Assembly (NCBI RefSeq): GCF_002093745.1
Contig: NZ_MTSB01000017.1
Span: 1 to 64,000, forward strand
DNA: 64,000 nucleotides
Origin: Pseudomonas graminis
Lineage (GTDB): Bacteria; Pseudomonadota; Gammaproteobacteria; Pseudomonadales; Pseudomonadaceae
Direction of reading: 5' to 3'
A program made the position numbers and the translations under genes. Below the pieces are notes generated by a model. That model made no database searches. It was not told the DNA's origin and saw nothing but the letters and a program-made list of their open reading frames with translations. Of the stretch, positions 49,430 through 64,000 are shown piece after piece. The first letter of the stretch is position 1. The number at the start of each line of letters is the position of its first letter.

Positions 49430-51582
49430 AGTGGGCAAGGCCAAGTATGCACAGTAGCGCTCAACGGAAATTGATCATGACCCGGATTTTCTCGATTATC
49501 GGCGTGTCGTTATGCATCGCGATGCTGTCGCCGGTTCTCCAGGCTGCCACCCTCAAGACCCTGGATGTCGCTGCCCTGCCGGGTGATCGCATCGAGCTCA
49601 AACTGTCATTTGACGCGCCAGTGCCTGCGCCGCGTGGCTATACCACCGCGCAACCGGCGCGCATCGCGCTGGACCTGCCGGGCGTGACCAGCCAGTTGGC
49701 GACCAAAAGTCGTGAGCTGGGCACTGGTAATGCACGCAGTGTGGTGGTGGTGCAGGCCCAGGATCGCACGCGGGTGATCATCAACCTGACGACGCTGGCG
49801 CCCTACAGCTCGCGGGTCGACGGCAACAATCTGTTTGTGGTCATCGGTCAGGGCGCGTCCGCCGCACAGGCTTCCCAGCCAACCACCGCGATGGGGGCGC
49901 AGCGAGTGGCCGTGCCGCCTCCCACGCCAGCTTCCGCCAAACCTTTCGTGCCTGCCGGGGCCAAGGCGATCAGGAATATCGACTTTCAGCGCGGCGAGCT
50001 GGGCGAAGGCAATGTGGTCATCGACCTGAGCAACGCCAGCATCGCCCCTGATATTCAGGAACAGGGCGGCAAGATTCGCGTCGATTTCGCCAAGACGCTG
50101 CTGCCTGATCCGCTGCGCGTGCGCCTCGACGTCAAGGACTTCGCGACGCCCGTGCAATTCGTCAGTGCTTCGACCTCCGGCGACAAGGCCAGCATTCTGA
50201 TCGAGCCGTCGGGCGCTTTCGATTACTCGGCGTTCCAGACTGAAAACAAACTGACGATCAGCGTCCGCCCGTTGACCAACGAGGACCTGGACCGCCGCGC
50301 CGCCGACAAGCCGGTGTATACCGGTGAAAAACTGTCGCTGAATTTTCAGGACATCGATGTGCGTTCGGTGCTGCAGCTGATTGCCGACTTCACCAACCTC
50401 AACCTGGTGGCCAGTGACACGGTCCAGGGCGGCATTACGCTGCGCCTGCAGAATGTGCCTTGGGATCAGGCGCTGGATCTGGTGCTGAAAACCAAGGGGC
50501 TGGACAAGCGCAAGGTCGGCAACGTCCTGTTGGTCGCGCCAGCCGATGAAATCGCTGCCCGCGAACGCCAGGAACTGGAATCGCTCAAGCAGATCGCTGA
50601 ACTGGCCCCTCTGCGCCGTGAGCTGCTGCAGGTCAACTACGCCAAGGCCGCTGACATCGCCAAGCTGTTCCAGTCGGTGACCAGCGCCGAATCCAAGGCT
50701 GACGAGCGTGGCTCGATCACCGTCGATGACCGGACCAACAACATCATTGCCTATCAGACCCAGGAGCGTCTCGACGAGCTGCGTCGTATCGTTTCGCAGC
50801 TGGACATCCCGGTGCGGCAGGTGATGATCGAGGCCCGAATCGTCGAAGCCAACGTGGATTACAACAAACAGCTGGGCGTGCGCTGGGGCGGCAGGACCAA
50901 CCTGTCGGGCAACAGCAAATGGAGCACGGGCGGCCTGGACAACAACGGCGATGAGGCGGGCAACACCGGCAGCAATCTGGGGCCTAACATTCCGTTCGTC
51001 GACCTGGGCGCCGCGGATGCGACCACGGGTATCGGCCTGGGCTTCGTGACCAACAACACGTTGCTGGACCTTGAGCTGAGCGCGATGGAAAAAACCGGCA
51101 ACGGTGAAATCGTCTCGCAGCCGAAAGTAGTCACTTCCGACAAGGAAACCGCCAAGATCCTCAAGGGCACGGAAATTCCGTACCAGGAATCCAGCTCCAG
51201 CGGCGCAACCACCGTGAGTTTCAAGGAAGCGTCCCTGTCGCTTGAGGTGACGCCGCAGATCACGCCGGACAACCGCATCATCATGGAGGTCAAGGTCACC
51301 AAGGATGAGCCGGACTACCTTAATTCGGTGCAGGGTGTGCCGCCGATCAAGAAGAACGAGGTCAACGCCAAAGTGCTGATTTCCGATGGCGAGACCATCG
51401 TCATTGGTGGTGTGTTCTCGAATACGCAAAGTAAAGTTGTCGATAAAGTGCCATTTCTTGGCGATGTACCGTATCTTGGCCGGCTTTTCAGGCGCGATGT
51501 GGTATCTGAGTCCAAATCCGAGCTGTTGGTATTTTTGACTCCGCGTATCATGAACAACCAGGCGATTTCTGTGAGTCGTTGA
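49426..51582 (+). CDS. pilQ: Type IV pilus secretin PilQ
   Basis: Outer-membrane secretin of the type IV pilus, 718 residues. Two AMIN (peptidoglycan-binding) domains (residues ~45-270), secretin N0/N1 modules ([20 protein letters not shown]) and the C-terminal secretin domain with [15 protein letters not shown]. The signal peptide is clearest from the ATG at 49477 ([20 protein letters not shown]); the ATG at 49426 overlaps pilP and gives a 17-residue N-terminal extension. Either may be the true start. Confidence 0.97.
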   Translation: MKWARPSMHSSAQRKLIMTRIFSIIGVSLCIAMLSPVLQAATLKTLDVAALPGDRIELKLSFDAPVPAPRGYTTAQPARIALDLPGVTSQLATKSRELGTGNARSVVVVQAQDRTRVIINLTTLAPYSSRVDGNNLFVVIGQGASAAQASQPTTAMGAQRVAVPPPTPASAKPFVPAGAKAIRNIDFQRGELGEGNVVIDLSNASIAPDIQEQGGKIRVDFAKTLLPDPLRVRLDVKDFATPVQFVSASTSGDKASILIEPSGAFDYSAFQTENKLTISVRPLTNEDLDRRAADKPVYTGEKLSLNFQDIDVRSVLQLIADFTNLNLVASDTVQGGITLRLQNVPWDQALDLVLKTKGLDKRKVGNVLLVAPADEIAARERQELESLKQIAELAPLRRELLQVNYAKAADIAKLFQSVTSAESKADERGSITVDDRTNNIIAYQTQERLDELRRIVSQLDIPVRQVMIEARIVEANVDYNKQLGVRWGGRTNLSGNSKWSTGGLDNNGDEAGNTGSNLGPNIPFVDLGAADATTGIGLGFVTNNTLLDLELSAMEKTGNGEIVSQPKVVTSDKETAKILKGTEIPYQESSSSGATTVSFKEASLSLEVTPQITPDNRIIMEVKVTKDEPDYLNSVQGVPPIKKNEVNAKVLISDGETIVIGGVFSNTQSKVVDKVPFLGDVPYLGRLFRRDVVSESKSELLVFLTPRIMNNQAISVSR

Positions 51583-51586
51583 TTTT

Positions 51587-52105
51587 GTGCGAAATTTAAT
51601 ACTTGTGGGGCCGATGGGTGCTGGCAAGAGCACCATCGGCCGCTTGCTTGCCAAAGAGTTGCGACTGCCGTTCAAGGATTCCGACAAGGAAATCGAGCTG
51701 CGCACGGGCGCCAATATCCCCTGGATCTTCGACAAGGAAGGCGAGCCGGGTTTTCGTGATCGCGAGCAGGCCATGATTGCCGAGCTGTGCGAGGCCGACG
51801 GCGTGGTTCTGGCCACCGGCGGCGGTGCGGTGATGCGCAGTGAAAATCGTCAGGCCCTGCGTGCCGGTGGGCGCGTGGTGTACCTGCATGCCTCCATCGA
51901 ACAGCAGGTCGGACGTACCGCGCGTGACCGGAATCGTCCTTTGTTGCGGACTGCCGACCCGGCACGGGTGTTGAGCGAATTGCTGGCCATTCGCGACCCG
52001 CTGTATCGGGAAATTGCCGATCTGGTGATCGAAACCGATGAGCGGCCACCCCGAATGGTGGTTCTCGAGATACTCGGACGTCTTGCAGAGCTTCCTCCCC
52101 GTTAA
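51587..52105 (+). CDS. aroK: Shikimate kinase
   Basis: Phosphorylates shikimate in aromatic amino acid synthesis. 172 residues from a GTG start; Walker [10 protein letters not shown] (8-16), the shikimate-binding [12 protein letters not shown] and FRDREQAMI, and the lid region RNRPLLRT. Five bases after pilQ; the pilQ-aroK-aroB order is conserved in pseudomonads. Confidence 0.97.
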   Translation: MRNLILVGPMGAGKSTIGRLLAKELRLPFKDSDKEIELRTGANIPWIFDKEGEPGFRDREQAMIAELCEADGVVLATGGGAVMRSENRQALRAGGRVVYLHASIEQQVGRTARDRNRPLLRTADPARVLSELLAIRDPLYREIADLVIETDERPPRMVVLEILGRLAELPPR

Positions 52106-52220
52106 AGCGCAGACGAAAATGCGCTATCCTCGTCGACCATAAAAACAGCGACGGTACATGGCCTGGCGTCATGACCTGCTGAGCACACAACCGTGCAACC
52201 GGTAATCAATGTGGGGACAC

Positions 52221-53324
52221 ATGCAGACACTTAAGGTCGAGCTGGGTGAGCGTAGCTACCCGATTCATATAGGCGAAGGCCTGCTGGATCAGCCGGAATT
52301 ACTGGCCCCGCATATCGTCGGGCGTCAGGTGGCTATCGTCTCCAACACCACAGTGGCCCCGCTGTATCTGGAGCGTCTGACCCGGACTCTGGCCGGTTAC
52401 AACGTGCTCCCGATTGTCTTGCCCGATGGCGAGGCCTTCAAGAACTGGGAAACCCTGCAGACCATTTTCGACGGTCTGCTCACGGCCCGTCATGACCGTC
52501 GCACCACTGTCATCGCCTTGGGCGGCGGCGTGATCGGTGACATGGCAGGCTTCGCTGCCGCCTGTTACCAGCGCGGCGTGAATTTCATCCAGATTCCGAC
52601 CACGCTGCTGTCCCAGGTGGACTCCTCGGTGGGCGGCAAGACCGGTATCAACCACCCGCTGGGCAAGAACATGGTCGGTGCGTTTTATCAGCCGAGCGTC
52701 GTGCTGATCGACACCACCTCGCTCAACAGCCTGCCCGAGCGTGAACTGTCCGCCGGGCTGGCCGAAGTCATCAAGTACGGCCTGATCTGCGACGAGCCGT
52801 TTCTGACCTGGCTCGAAGAGCACGTAGACGCCCTGCGCGAGCTGGATCAGGCTGCCCTGACCACCGCCATCGAGCGCTCCTGCGCGGCCAAGGCGCTGGT
52901 GGTCGGTGCCGACGAGCGTGAGTCGGGTGTTCGCGCGACCTTGAACCTGGGTCACACATTCGGTCACGCCATCGAGACGCATATGGGCTATGGTGTCTGG
53001 CTGCATGGCGAGGCGGTGGCGGCCGGGACGGTCATGGCGCTGGAAATGTCCGCGCGCCTGGGCTGGATCAGCACGCAGGAACGGGATCGCGGCATTCGCC
53101 TGTTTCAGCGTGCCGGGTTGCCCGTCGTCCCTCCGCAGGACATGACGGAAGATAATTTCCTCGAACACATGGCGATCGACAAGAAAGTCATCGACGGTCG
53201 CCTGCGTCTGGTGCTGTTGCGCCGGATCGGCGAAGCGGTTATCACGGACGATTATCCAAAAGAAGTATTACAGGCCACCCTGGTTGCGGATTACCGCGCC
53301 CTGGTGGATCAGCTTAGAGGTTAA
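52221..53324 (+). CDS. aroB: 3-dehydroquinate synthase
   Basis: Converts DAHP to 3-dehydroquinate with NAD+ and a divalent metal. 367 residues from the ATG at 52221 (four codons after an upstream ATG at 52209). Motifs: [38 protein letters not shown], the metal residues E(LAEVIKYGL), H in [11 protein letters not shown] and H in [13 protein letters not shown]. 115 bases after aroK. Confidence 0.98.
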   Translation: MQTLKVELGERSYPIHIGEGLLDQPELLAPHIVGRQVAIVSNTTVAPLYLERLTRTLAGYNVLPIVLPDGEAFKNWETLQTIFDGLLTARHDRRTTVIALGGGVIGDMAGFAAACYQRGVNFIQIPTTLLSQVDSSVGGKTGINHPLGKNMVGAFYQPSVVLIDTTSLNSLPERELSAGLAEVIKYGLICDEPFLTWLEEHVDALRELDQAALTTAIERSCAAKALVVGADERESGVRATLNLGHTFGHAIETHMGYGVWLHGEAVAAGTVMALEMSARLGWISTQERDRGIRLFQRAGLPVVPPQDMTEDNFLEHMAIDKKVIDGRLRLVLLRRIGEAVITDDYPKEVLQATLVADYRALVDQLRG

Positions 53325-53334
53325 CGGAAACCCC

Positions 53335-54957
53335 ATGACTAGTTTGCATGCCGACGAGGCCTTCCTCGGTCATTATCAGTTGAGTCATGACCCCTTTGCG
53401 GCGCGGGTACCTGGCTTCAAATTCTTTCCTGCCCAGCGCAAGCCTGTGCTGGGTCAGCTTCATCATCTGGCGCGTTACAGCCAGCTGCTGCTGGCGGTCA
53501 CCGGGCCTCAGGGCAGCGGCAAGACCCTGCTGCGCCAGGCGCTGGTGGCGAGCACCAACAAGCAATCGGTGCAAAGCGTCGTGGTGTCCGCGCGCGGTGC
53601 CAGCGATGCCGCAGGCGTGCTGCAGCAGGTCGCTCAGTCGCTGAGCGTCGCCCAGCCTGAAATGCAGGCGATCCTGTCGCAGGTCGTGCAATTGGGTCTG
53701 ACCGGCCAGGAAGTCTACGTACTGGTTGACGATGCGGAACAACTGGGCGATTCGGCGCTCGAAGCGTTGCTGGGTCTTGCTGCGGGAACCCCTGACGGGC
53801 GTCCGCATGTATTCCTGTTCGGAGAGCCATCGCTGCTCGATCGTCTCGATCAGATGTGTGCCGACCTGCAGGGCGATGTCGAAGGCGAACGCTTTCACGT
53901 CATCGAGCTGCAACCCTATACGGAAGAGGAAACCCGGGAGTATCTGGCTCAACGTCTGGAGGGTGCAGGGCAAGGAATCGCATTGTTCACTGCCGACCAG
54001 ATCACCGATATTCATGAACAGTCCGATGGCTGGCCTGGGGCAATCAACCAGGTAGCCCGCGATTCAATGATCGAGGCGATGATCGCGAGTCGTTCCGCGG
54101 TCAAGCGTCCAAGTGTGGGGTTCAAAATGCCGAAAAAACACGTATTGGCCTTGGGTGCCGTCGTTGTCGTGGCCGTGGCAGCAGCAGTGCTGATCCCGGG
54201 CCGTGGTGACAAGACGGGCACGACCGCCAATGCCCCTGCTTCCGCCCAGGCGCAATTGCCGCTGGGTGAGGGCAAGCCGACTGCTCAGCAATCGAACAAT
54301 GGTGGCCCGGCCATCGAGTTCGCGGGCAATTCCCAACCGATGCCGTTGCCCATGAATGGCAATTCGCAACCGGTGATGCGCGGTCCGCTGGCTGAAGCTG
54401 CCGGTTCCAGTGATACGGACGAAGACTCCGTGCCGACTGGCTCGCCTGCCCAGCCGCCCACCGTAACCACCACGGCGCCACCTGCTGGCGTTCCGGCAGG
54501 TCAGGCTGCCGCCCAGACGCCTCGCTCGTCAATTCCTGCGCCTACCCCTGCGCCAGCGCCGGCCGCCAAGCCAGCCCCTGCGCCGGCTCAGGTTGCGACG
54601 GCCAAGCCTGCTCCGGCCCCTGCTGCCAAGCCTGCCGAGAAACCCGCCGCCGCTGGCAAGGCTGCCACCGGTGGTAGCTGGTACAGCAGTCAGGCGCCAG
54701 GCCATTATGTGGTGCAGATTCTGGGCACCAGCTCCGAAGCGACGGCTCAGGCCTACATCGCAGAGCAGGGCAGCGAGTACCGTTATTTCAAGAAAACCCT
54801 GCAGGGCAAGCCGCTGTACGTCGTGACGTATGGCAACTTTCCTGACCGCGCTGCCGCCTTGGCAGCCATCAAGGTATTGCCAGCCAAGGTTCAGGCTGGT
54901 AAACCTTGGCCTCGTACTGTCGCCAGCGTCCAACAAGAGCTCGGCGCCACTCGTTGA
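53335..54957 (+). CDS. AAA/SPOR domain protein (DamX-like)
   Basis: 540 residues: cytoplasmic AAA ATPase domain of the ExeA/GspA type (Walker A TGPQGSGKTLL, Walker B VYVLVDDAEQLG, residues ~1-255), a single membrane helix (VLALGAVVVVAVAAAVLI), a ~190-residue Pro/Ala/Gln linker and a C-terminal SPOR domain (GHYVVQILGTSSEATAQAYI) for septal peptidoglycan. Such proteins are encoded after aroB in gamma-proteobacteria. Starts 10 bases after aroB, with GGAAACCCC before the ATG. Confidence 0.92.
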   Translation: MTSLHADEAFLGHYQLSHDPFAARVPGFKFFPAQRKPVLGQLHHLARYSQLLLAVTGPQGSGKTLLRQALVASTNKQSVQSVVVSARGASDAAGVLQQVAQSLSVAQPEMQAILSQVVQLGLTGQEVYVLVDDAEQLGDSALEALLGLAAGTPDGRPHVFLFGEPSLLDRLDQMCADLQGDVEGERFHVIELQPYTEEETREYLAQRLEGAGQGIALFTADQITDIHEQSDGWPGAINQVARDSMIEAMIASRSAVKRPSVGFKMPKKHVLALGAVVVVAVAAAVLIPGRGDKTGTTANAPASAQAQLPLGEGKPTAQQSNNGGPAIEFAGNSQPMPLPMNGNSQPVMRGPLAEAAGSSDTDEDSVPTGSPAQPPTVTTTAPPAGVPAGQAAAQTPRSSIPAPTPAPAPAAKPAPAPAQVATAKPAPAPAAKPAEKPAAAGKAATGGSWYSSQAPGHYVVQILGTSSEATAQAYIAEQGSEYRYFKKTLQGKPLYVVTYGNFPDRAAALAAIKVLPAKVQAGKPWPRTVASVQQELGATR

Positions 54958-54965
54958 AGTCGCAA

Positions 54966-55043
54966 CGGCCCTATCCGGGCCGTCCGCCGACACACCTGAC
55001 TTAACCTGCAAGGCGCGTCACCTTATCGGTGCGCGCCTTGCAG
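54966..55043 (+). terminator. Two hairpins after the aroKB unit
   Basis: CGGCCC-TATCC-GGGCCG (54966-54982) and CTGCAAGGCGCG ... CGCGCCTTGCAG (55006-55043, 12-base stem with CACC/GGTG inside). Neither has a T run; together they probably end the pil-aro transcript or act as mRNA stability structures. The 358-base gap to gltB otherwise has its promoter. Confidence 0.5.
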
Positions 55044-55176
55044 CGTCCGCGTTACAAACGCCCTACAGTCTCCGTCGCGTCAGTCAGATTTATGACGAAA
55101 TACTTTGACTAGCACAGCGACCCGCTTTAAAACTTTCATAATTGCGACATTGATTATCAACCAATCGTCGCTAAAT

Positions 55177-55205
55177 TTGTGAGCGCTTGTGTCGCTGTGT
55201 ACAAT
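55177..55205 (+). promoter_or_regulatory. Sigma-70 promoter of gltBD
   Basis: TTGTGA (55177-55182), 17-base spacer, TACAAT (55200-55205), about 110 bases before the gltB ATG. -10 matches 5 of 6, -35 matches 4 of 6. Confidence 0.65.
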
Positions 55206-55315
55206 GACCTCCGTTTTTGCCTGTCCGAAGCCGGCGTACGTTCGGCGTGTCAGGTAATAGGTTGAATTAAAAGGAAATTTGCCTCGCATAGAGGCAGCCT
55301 GGTGAGAAAGTGTCT

Positions 55316-59761
<4,446 letters not shown>

Positions 59762-59825
59762 AGGCCACTGCCTGCGGCGAGTTTTGCGCCGCGAGTGTGC
59801 CGCCCTGTGAATTGAACTGAATTGA

Positions 59826-61298
<1,473 letters not shown>

Positions 61299-61364
61299 GT
61301 ACACGCCCGCTTGTTTTTGATTTTTTGAAATAACTCCAAAGGGTCATGGCGACCCGCCTTCGTT

Positions 61365-61399
61365 CGAACTTCGCCGCCCCTCCAAGGGGCGGCAGTTCG
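61365..61399 (+). terminator. Hairpin after gltD
   Basis: CGAACT - GCCGCCCCT - CCA - AGGGGCGGC - AGTTCG, a long two-part stem 67 bases after gltD, with CCCCTTTTTTG 11 bases past it. It is the likely gltBD transcript end. The rest of 61299-61582 contains no gene. Confidence 0.6.
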
Positions 61400-61582
61400 G
61401 CGTCTCACTCCCCTTTTTTGCTCCCAACCCCTGTCTTTGCGTCATCAGGCAGGCGGTCGGTTGTTTACGCCCTGTTTCCGACAGCGGTTTCTGCGTTCGC
61501 GAGGCGTTAGGATCTGCGCTTCAGTGGGAGGACTTCTTCGGATCGGCTCCTCCAACCACCATGTCGCTATAAGGAAATAGCC

Positions 61583-64000
61583 ATGTCGAAAGCAGCACCT
61601 ATGGGCAAACGTGCCCGCTCCCTTGATGGACAGTCTCTCGGACCGAAACAGTTCACGCCCAGCACCGTCGCCATTCGCGAACACCGAGCCCGTGAAGGGG
61701 CAGATCGCCTCATCGATCAGATTGTCGAGCGTTTCGCGGTAAAAAATGACTTCCCCGACGATGGCGATCATGCAGTGTTCGCCTTGCTGGTTCAGTTGCC
61801 GGAATGGCCCGCGGACCTGTCGATCAGGGTTCAGAACGAGCGCGAAGAAGTGCTCGCGGTTTATCTGAAAGGCAAGAACGAAAGTGATATTCAAAACGCT
61901 GTTGTCCTGACGCTGAATGAAGACAAAGACTACGTTGCACCCGAGGGCACCGTTCTTTCCGACGAAGAGCCGTTGTTGCATCTGATCTTCAGCCAGCTGC
62001 CTGGCAACTCGACGCTCGGGATGGGCGGGAATTTTCCGGGTAGCAGCAGTGTCGCTGGCCGGATCGTCACCTTGCGTGAACAGGTCGCCGGATTGGCGAG
62101 TGAGCAGCGCCCGCTTTTATTCGCGGCGTTGCTGGCAGATGAAGGGGCTTCCAAAAGCACGCTGGACGTTCGCCAGCCCAACCCCTTTTTGCCACTTTGG
62201 GACCGCAGGAGCGCTAAGCTTCCGCCGGTGCTGGGCTGGTTGTGTGCCTTGTGCCCCGAGGTTCCGGTCGGCCGCCTTGAAGAGTTGCTGGAACGGATGC
62301 AACTGACAGAAGAACAGCAAGTCGACTTTCTGGAGAATGATGTTCTGCCAGACGCGTTCGACGAGGCGATGGCGATTTCGCTGGATGAATGGACCCGCAG
62401 TACGGCTATCGATGGTCTGTCGCGCACCCGGATTTTCAATCAATACACCGATGAACTCGCTCGCACTACGGCTTGGGAACTGTTGGCTGCGTCAGGGCGG
62501 AATCTGGTGATCGTCGACTACGGCATGAGCAAGTACGTGCCCGAAGGACCTGACGATACCAGTATCGTCCTATTGCATGACGGCTTCGGTCATTACCGTG
62601 CTCAGGATATAAGCAACGGTGAGATCAGCGTTTTCAAGGAAGGCACCGACAGTTTTTATCTGGCAATCAGTTCGCAATTGAAGGCTGAGGAGCGTTCTTT
62701 GCTGGGGATGCAGTTCGAGCAGGATGTCGCGGGGTTCCGCAAGGTTCTGACCCAGCATGCGATCAAGGACAACGGAGGCTGGTTCGATCCCGAAAAGCCG
62801 ACAGGCATTGAACGCGAACTCTTGCCCGAGTGGTTCGCCGAGGCGTCCGATGACGACAAGTACAACTGGAAGCTCGCCGTACAGGACTACAGTCAGGCCT
62901 TGCTCGAAGCCCAGGCCCCTGATCTGCTTGAACCCGCCGGCTACGGAGCGCCTGATCAGCTTCGCCACTATGCCCGCGAGAAACTGCAGGAGCGAATCCT
63001 GCTGGATCACGGTGTAGAGGTGAACCCTGATGAGGTCAGCATCCATACCGTGAGCATTGAAATCGATCCGGGCTTCTTCCTGGATCTGGATTATGAGTTC
63101 GCAGGCCCTTCGGAGGCGCAGGCGCATTACGAAACGCAGCAGCGCAGTCTCACGGACTTATCCCTTGAAAACATCGCTGTGACCGATCTCAACTTTTTGC
63201 TGACCAGTCGCGCGTTCGACGCTCAGGGGCAATTGATCGGTTTCCTCAAAGCCGGTTATCTGTTCGGGCTGATCCGTGATCTGAACATTGGCGAGGATTA
63301 TCCTCAGTACCTGAGAACCTTACTGTCGACCTCGACCACCGGAAAATGGCACCGCGAACGCTATGCGCGCGTGATGCAGGCCCAGATGCGACTGGACGGT
63401 ATCGAGGCAAAGATGGCAGGCGACTTTCTGGGTGATGGCAGCCTTCCTCCCGACCTGGCGAACAGAGGCCACAAGTGGTTAACGGCGGTGCTGGACCATC
63501 CGGTCGAAAGTGATGACCGTGCAACCGTTGAGGGGCATCGCATTCAGGCCAGCCCGTTGTCCATTAACGGCGTGCCATTGAGCGGCGTACTGGCCATCGG
63601 CGTCGAGGCTCGCGCCAGCGTCGGCTCGCTGGTGATTTTTACGCCGCAGGCGCCTGACGGTACCTGTTTTCGGGAAATGAGCAGCCCGAAAGAACTTCAG
63701 CAGTTCCTGCTTGAGCCTGCGATGCTGGATTATCTGGTGGGCAGGGCAGCGCTCCCCTCTCAGGCAGAGGTACGACGGGCATTGACCGTTGACCGGGATG
63801 CGCTGTTCATGGAACTGCTGCCTTGCAGCGAAAACTTTCTTGAGGCGGTTTATGACGCTGAAGTCGAGCGCGTGATATCGGCTGTGGATGAGCAGACCCA
63901 CAGCAATTGGGAAACCAATTGGCAAAGTGCCTGGGAAATCACCAAAACCGTTGGCAATATCATCCTCACGTTCACGCCTTTCAAAGTACAACTGCCGATC
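61583..64000 (+). CDS. Large DUF6543 (dermonecrotic-toxin-like) protein, partial at the window end
   Basis: An open reading frame of 806 codons with no stop, cut by the window end. ATG with AAGGAA six bases upstream. The N-terminal residues are MSKAAPMGKRARSLDGQSLG; no signal peptide or membrane segment is seen in the translated part. The sequence around residues 681-725 (SLVIFTPQAPDGTCFREMSS, then LLEPAMLDYLVGRAAL) matches the conserved block of the DUF6543 family, found in large Pseudomonas proteins that often end in leucine-rich repeats and a NEL-type ubiquitin ligase domain. Whether this one does cannot be seen here. A role as a contact-dependent or secreted effector is possible but unproven. 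Sits where hemE usually follows gltD. Confidence 0.6.
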   Translation, partial: MSKAAPMGKRARSLDGQSLGPKQFTPSTVAIREHRAREGADRLIDQIVERFAVKNDFPDDGDHAVFALLVQLPEWPADLSIRVQNEREEVLAVYLKGKNESDIQNAVVLTLNEDKDYVAPEGTVLSDEEPLLHLIFSQLPGNSTLGMGGNFPGSSSVAGRIVTLREQVAGLASEQRPLLFAALLADEGASKSTLDVRQPNPFLPLWDRRSAKLPPVLGWLCALCPEVPVGRLEELLERMQLTEEQQVDFLENDVLPDAFDEAMAISLDEWTRSTAIDGLSRTRIFNQYTDELARTTAWELLAASGRNLVIVDYGMSKYVPEGPDDTSIVLLHDGFGHYRAQDISNGEISVFKEGTDSFYLAISSQLKAEERSLLGMQFEQDVAGFRKVLTQHAIKDNGGWFDPEKPTGIERELLPEWFAEASDDDKYNWKLAVQDYSQALLEAQAPDLLEPAGYGAPDQLRHYAREKLQERILLDHGVEVNPDEVSIHTVSIEIDPGFFLDLDYEFAGPSEAQAHYETQQRSLTDLSLENIAVTDLNFLLTSRAFDAQGQLIGFLKAGYLFGLIRDLNIGEDYPQYLRTLLSTSTTGKWHRERYARVMQAQMRLDGIEAKMAGDFLGDGSLPPDLANRGHKWLTAVLDHPVESDDRATVEGHRIQASPLSINGVPLSGVLAIGVEARASVGSLVIFTPQAPDGTCFREMSSPKELQQFLLEPAMLDYLVGRAALPSQAEVRRALTVDRDALFMELLPCSENFLEAVYDAEVERVISAVDEQTHSNWETNWQSAWEITKTVGNIILTFTPFKVQLPI

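Noticed and set aside
49606..51816. A 736-codon open frame antisense to pilQ/aroK
   Set aside because: The same kind of shadow: low-complexity His/Arg/Val-rich translation, opposite complete genes.

Overview
The window is a chromosomal segment of a fluorescent pseudomonad, most likely Pseudomonas syringae or a close relative. The evidence is the gene order (fbp, opgGH, tatABC, ubiEJB, the medium-chain PHA cluster, hslVU, priA, rpmE, ponA/pilMNOPQ, aroKB, gltBD), which matches the conserved Pseudomonas backbone; the moderately high GC; and REP elements of the type GCGAGCAAGCTCGCTCCCAC. Nearly all of the DNA is ordinary core genome with closely packed genes. No tRNA, rRNA, CRISPR array or insertion sequence was seen.

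Layout: 0.1-6.5 kb holds a lipocalin, a small lipoprotein, fructose-1,6-bisphosphatase and a DUF2339/DUF3999 membrane pair, all on the minus strand. A 0.93 kb tandem REP array (6669-7600) separates these from glgP. Rightward genes follow: pip, dtd and the osmoregulated periplasmic glucan operon opgGH (the hrpM virulence locus of P. syringae). A 172-bp tandem repeat then precedes two leftward chemoreceptor genes. From 27.4 down to 21.3 kb a long leftward series carries ubiquinone synthesis (ubiE, ubiJ, ubiB), two histidine enzymes (hisI, hisE), the Tat exporter (tatABC) and rsmE.

The 27.5-33.4 kb region is the PHA storage locus: a small PHA-system protein, cysC, phaI-phaF rightward, and phaC1-phaZ-phaD leftward. 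The usual second synthase phaC2 is absent, and a sigma-54-like promoter lies before phaC1. From 33.6 to 41.1 kb, leftward, come a DUF971 protein, hslVU (behind a near-perfect sigma-32 promoter), a SPOR protein, argS and priA. Rightward genes rpmE, a secreted nuclease and maeB follow, then ponA divergent from pilMNOPQ-aroK-aroB-damX-like, then gltBD.

The most accessory part is the right end. Downstream of gltD, where hemE lies in P. aeruginosa, a large ORF starts (61583) and runs off the window still open after 806 codons. It looks like a DUF6543 (dermonecrotic-toxin-like) protein. Other notable structure: a repeat with paired hairpins occurs at three convergent gene junctions (16.6, 30.0 and 43.9 kb), the rpmE terminator lies inside the signal-peptide coding region of the next gene, and OpgG carries a long Ala/Lys insertion near its C-terminus.
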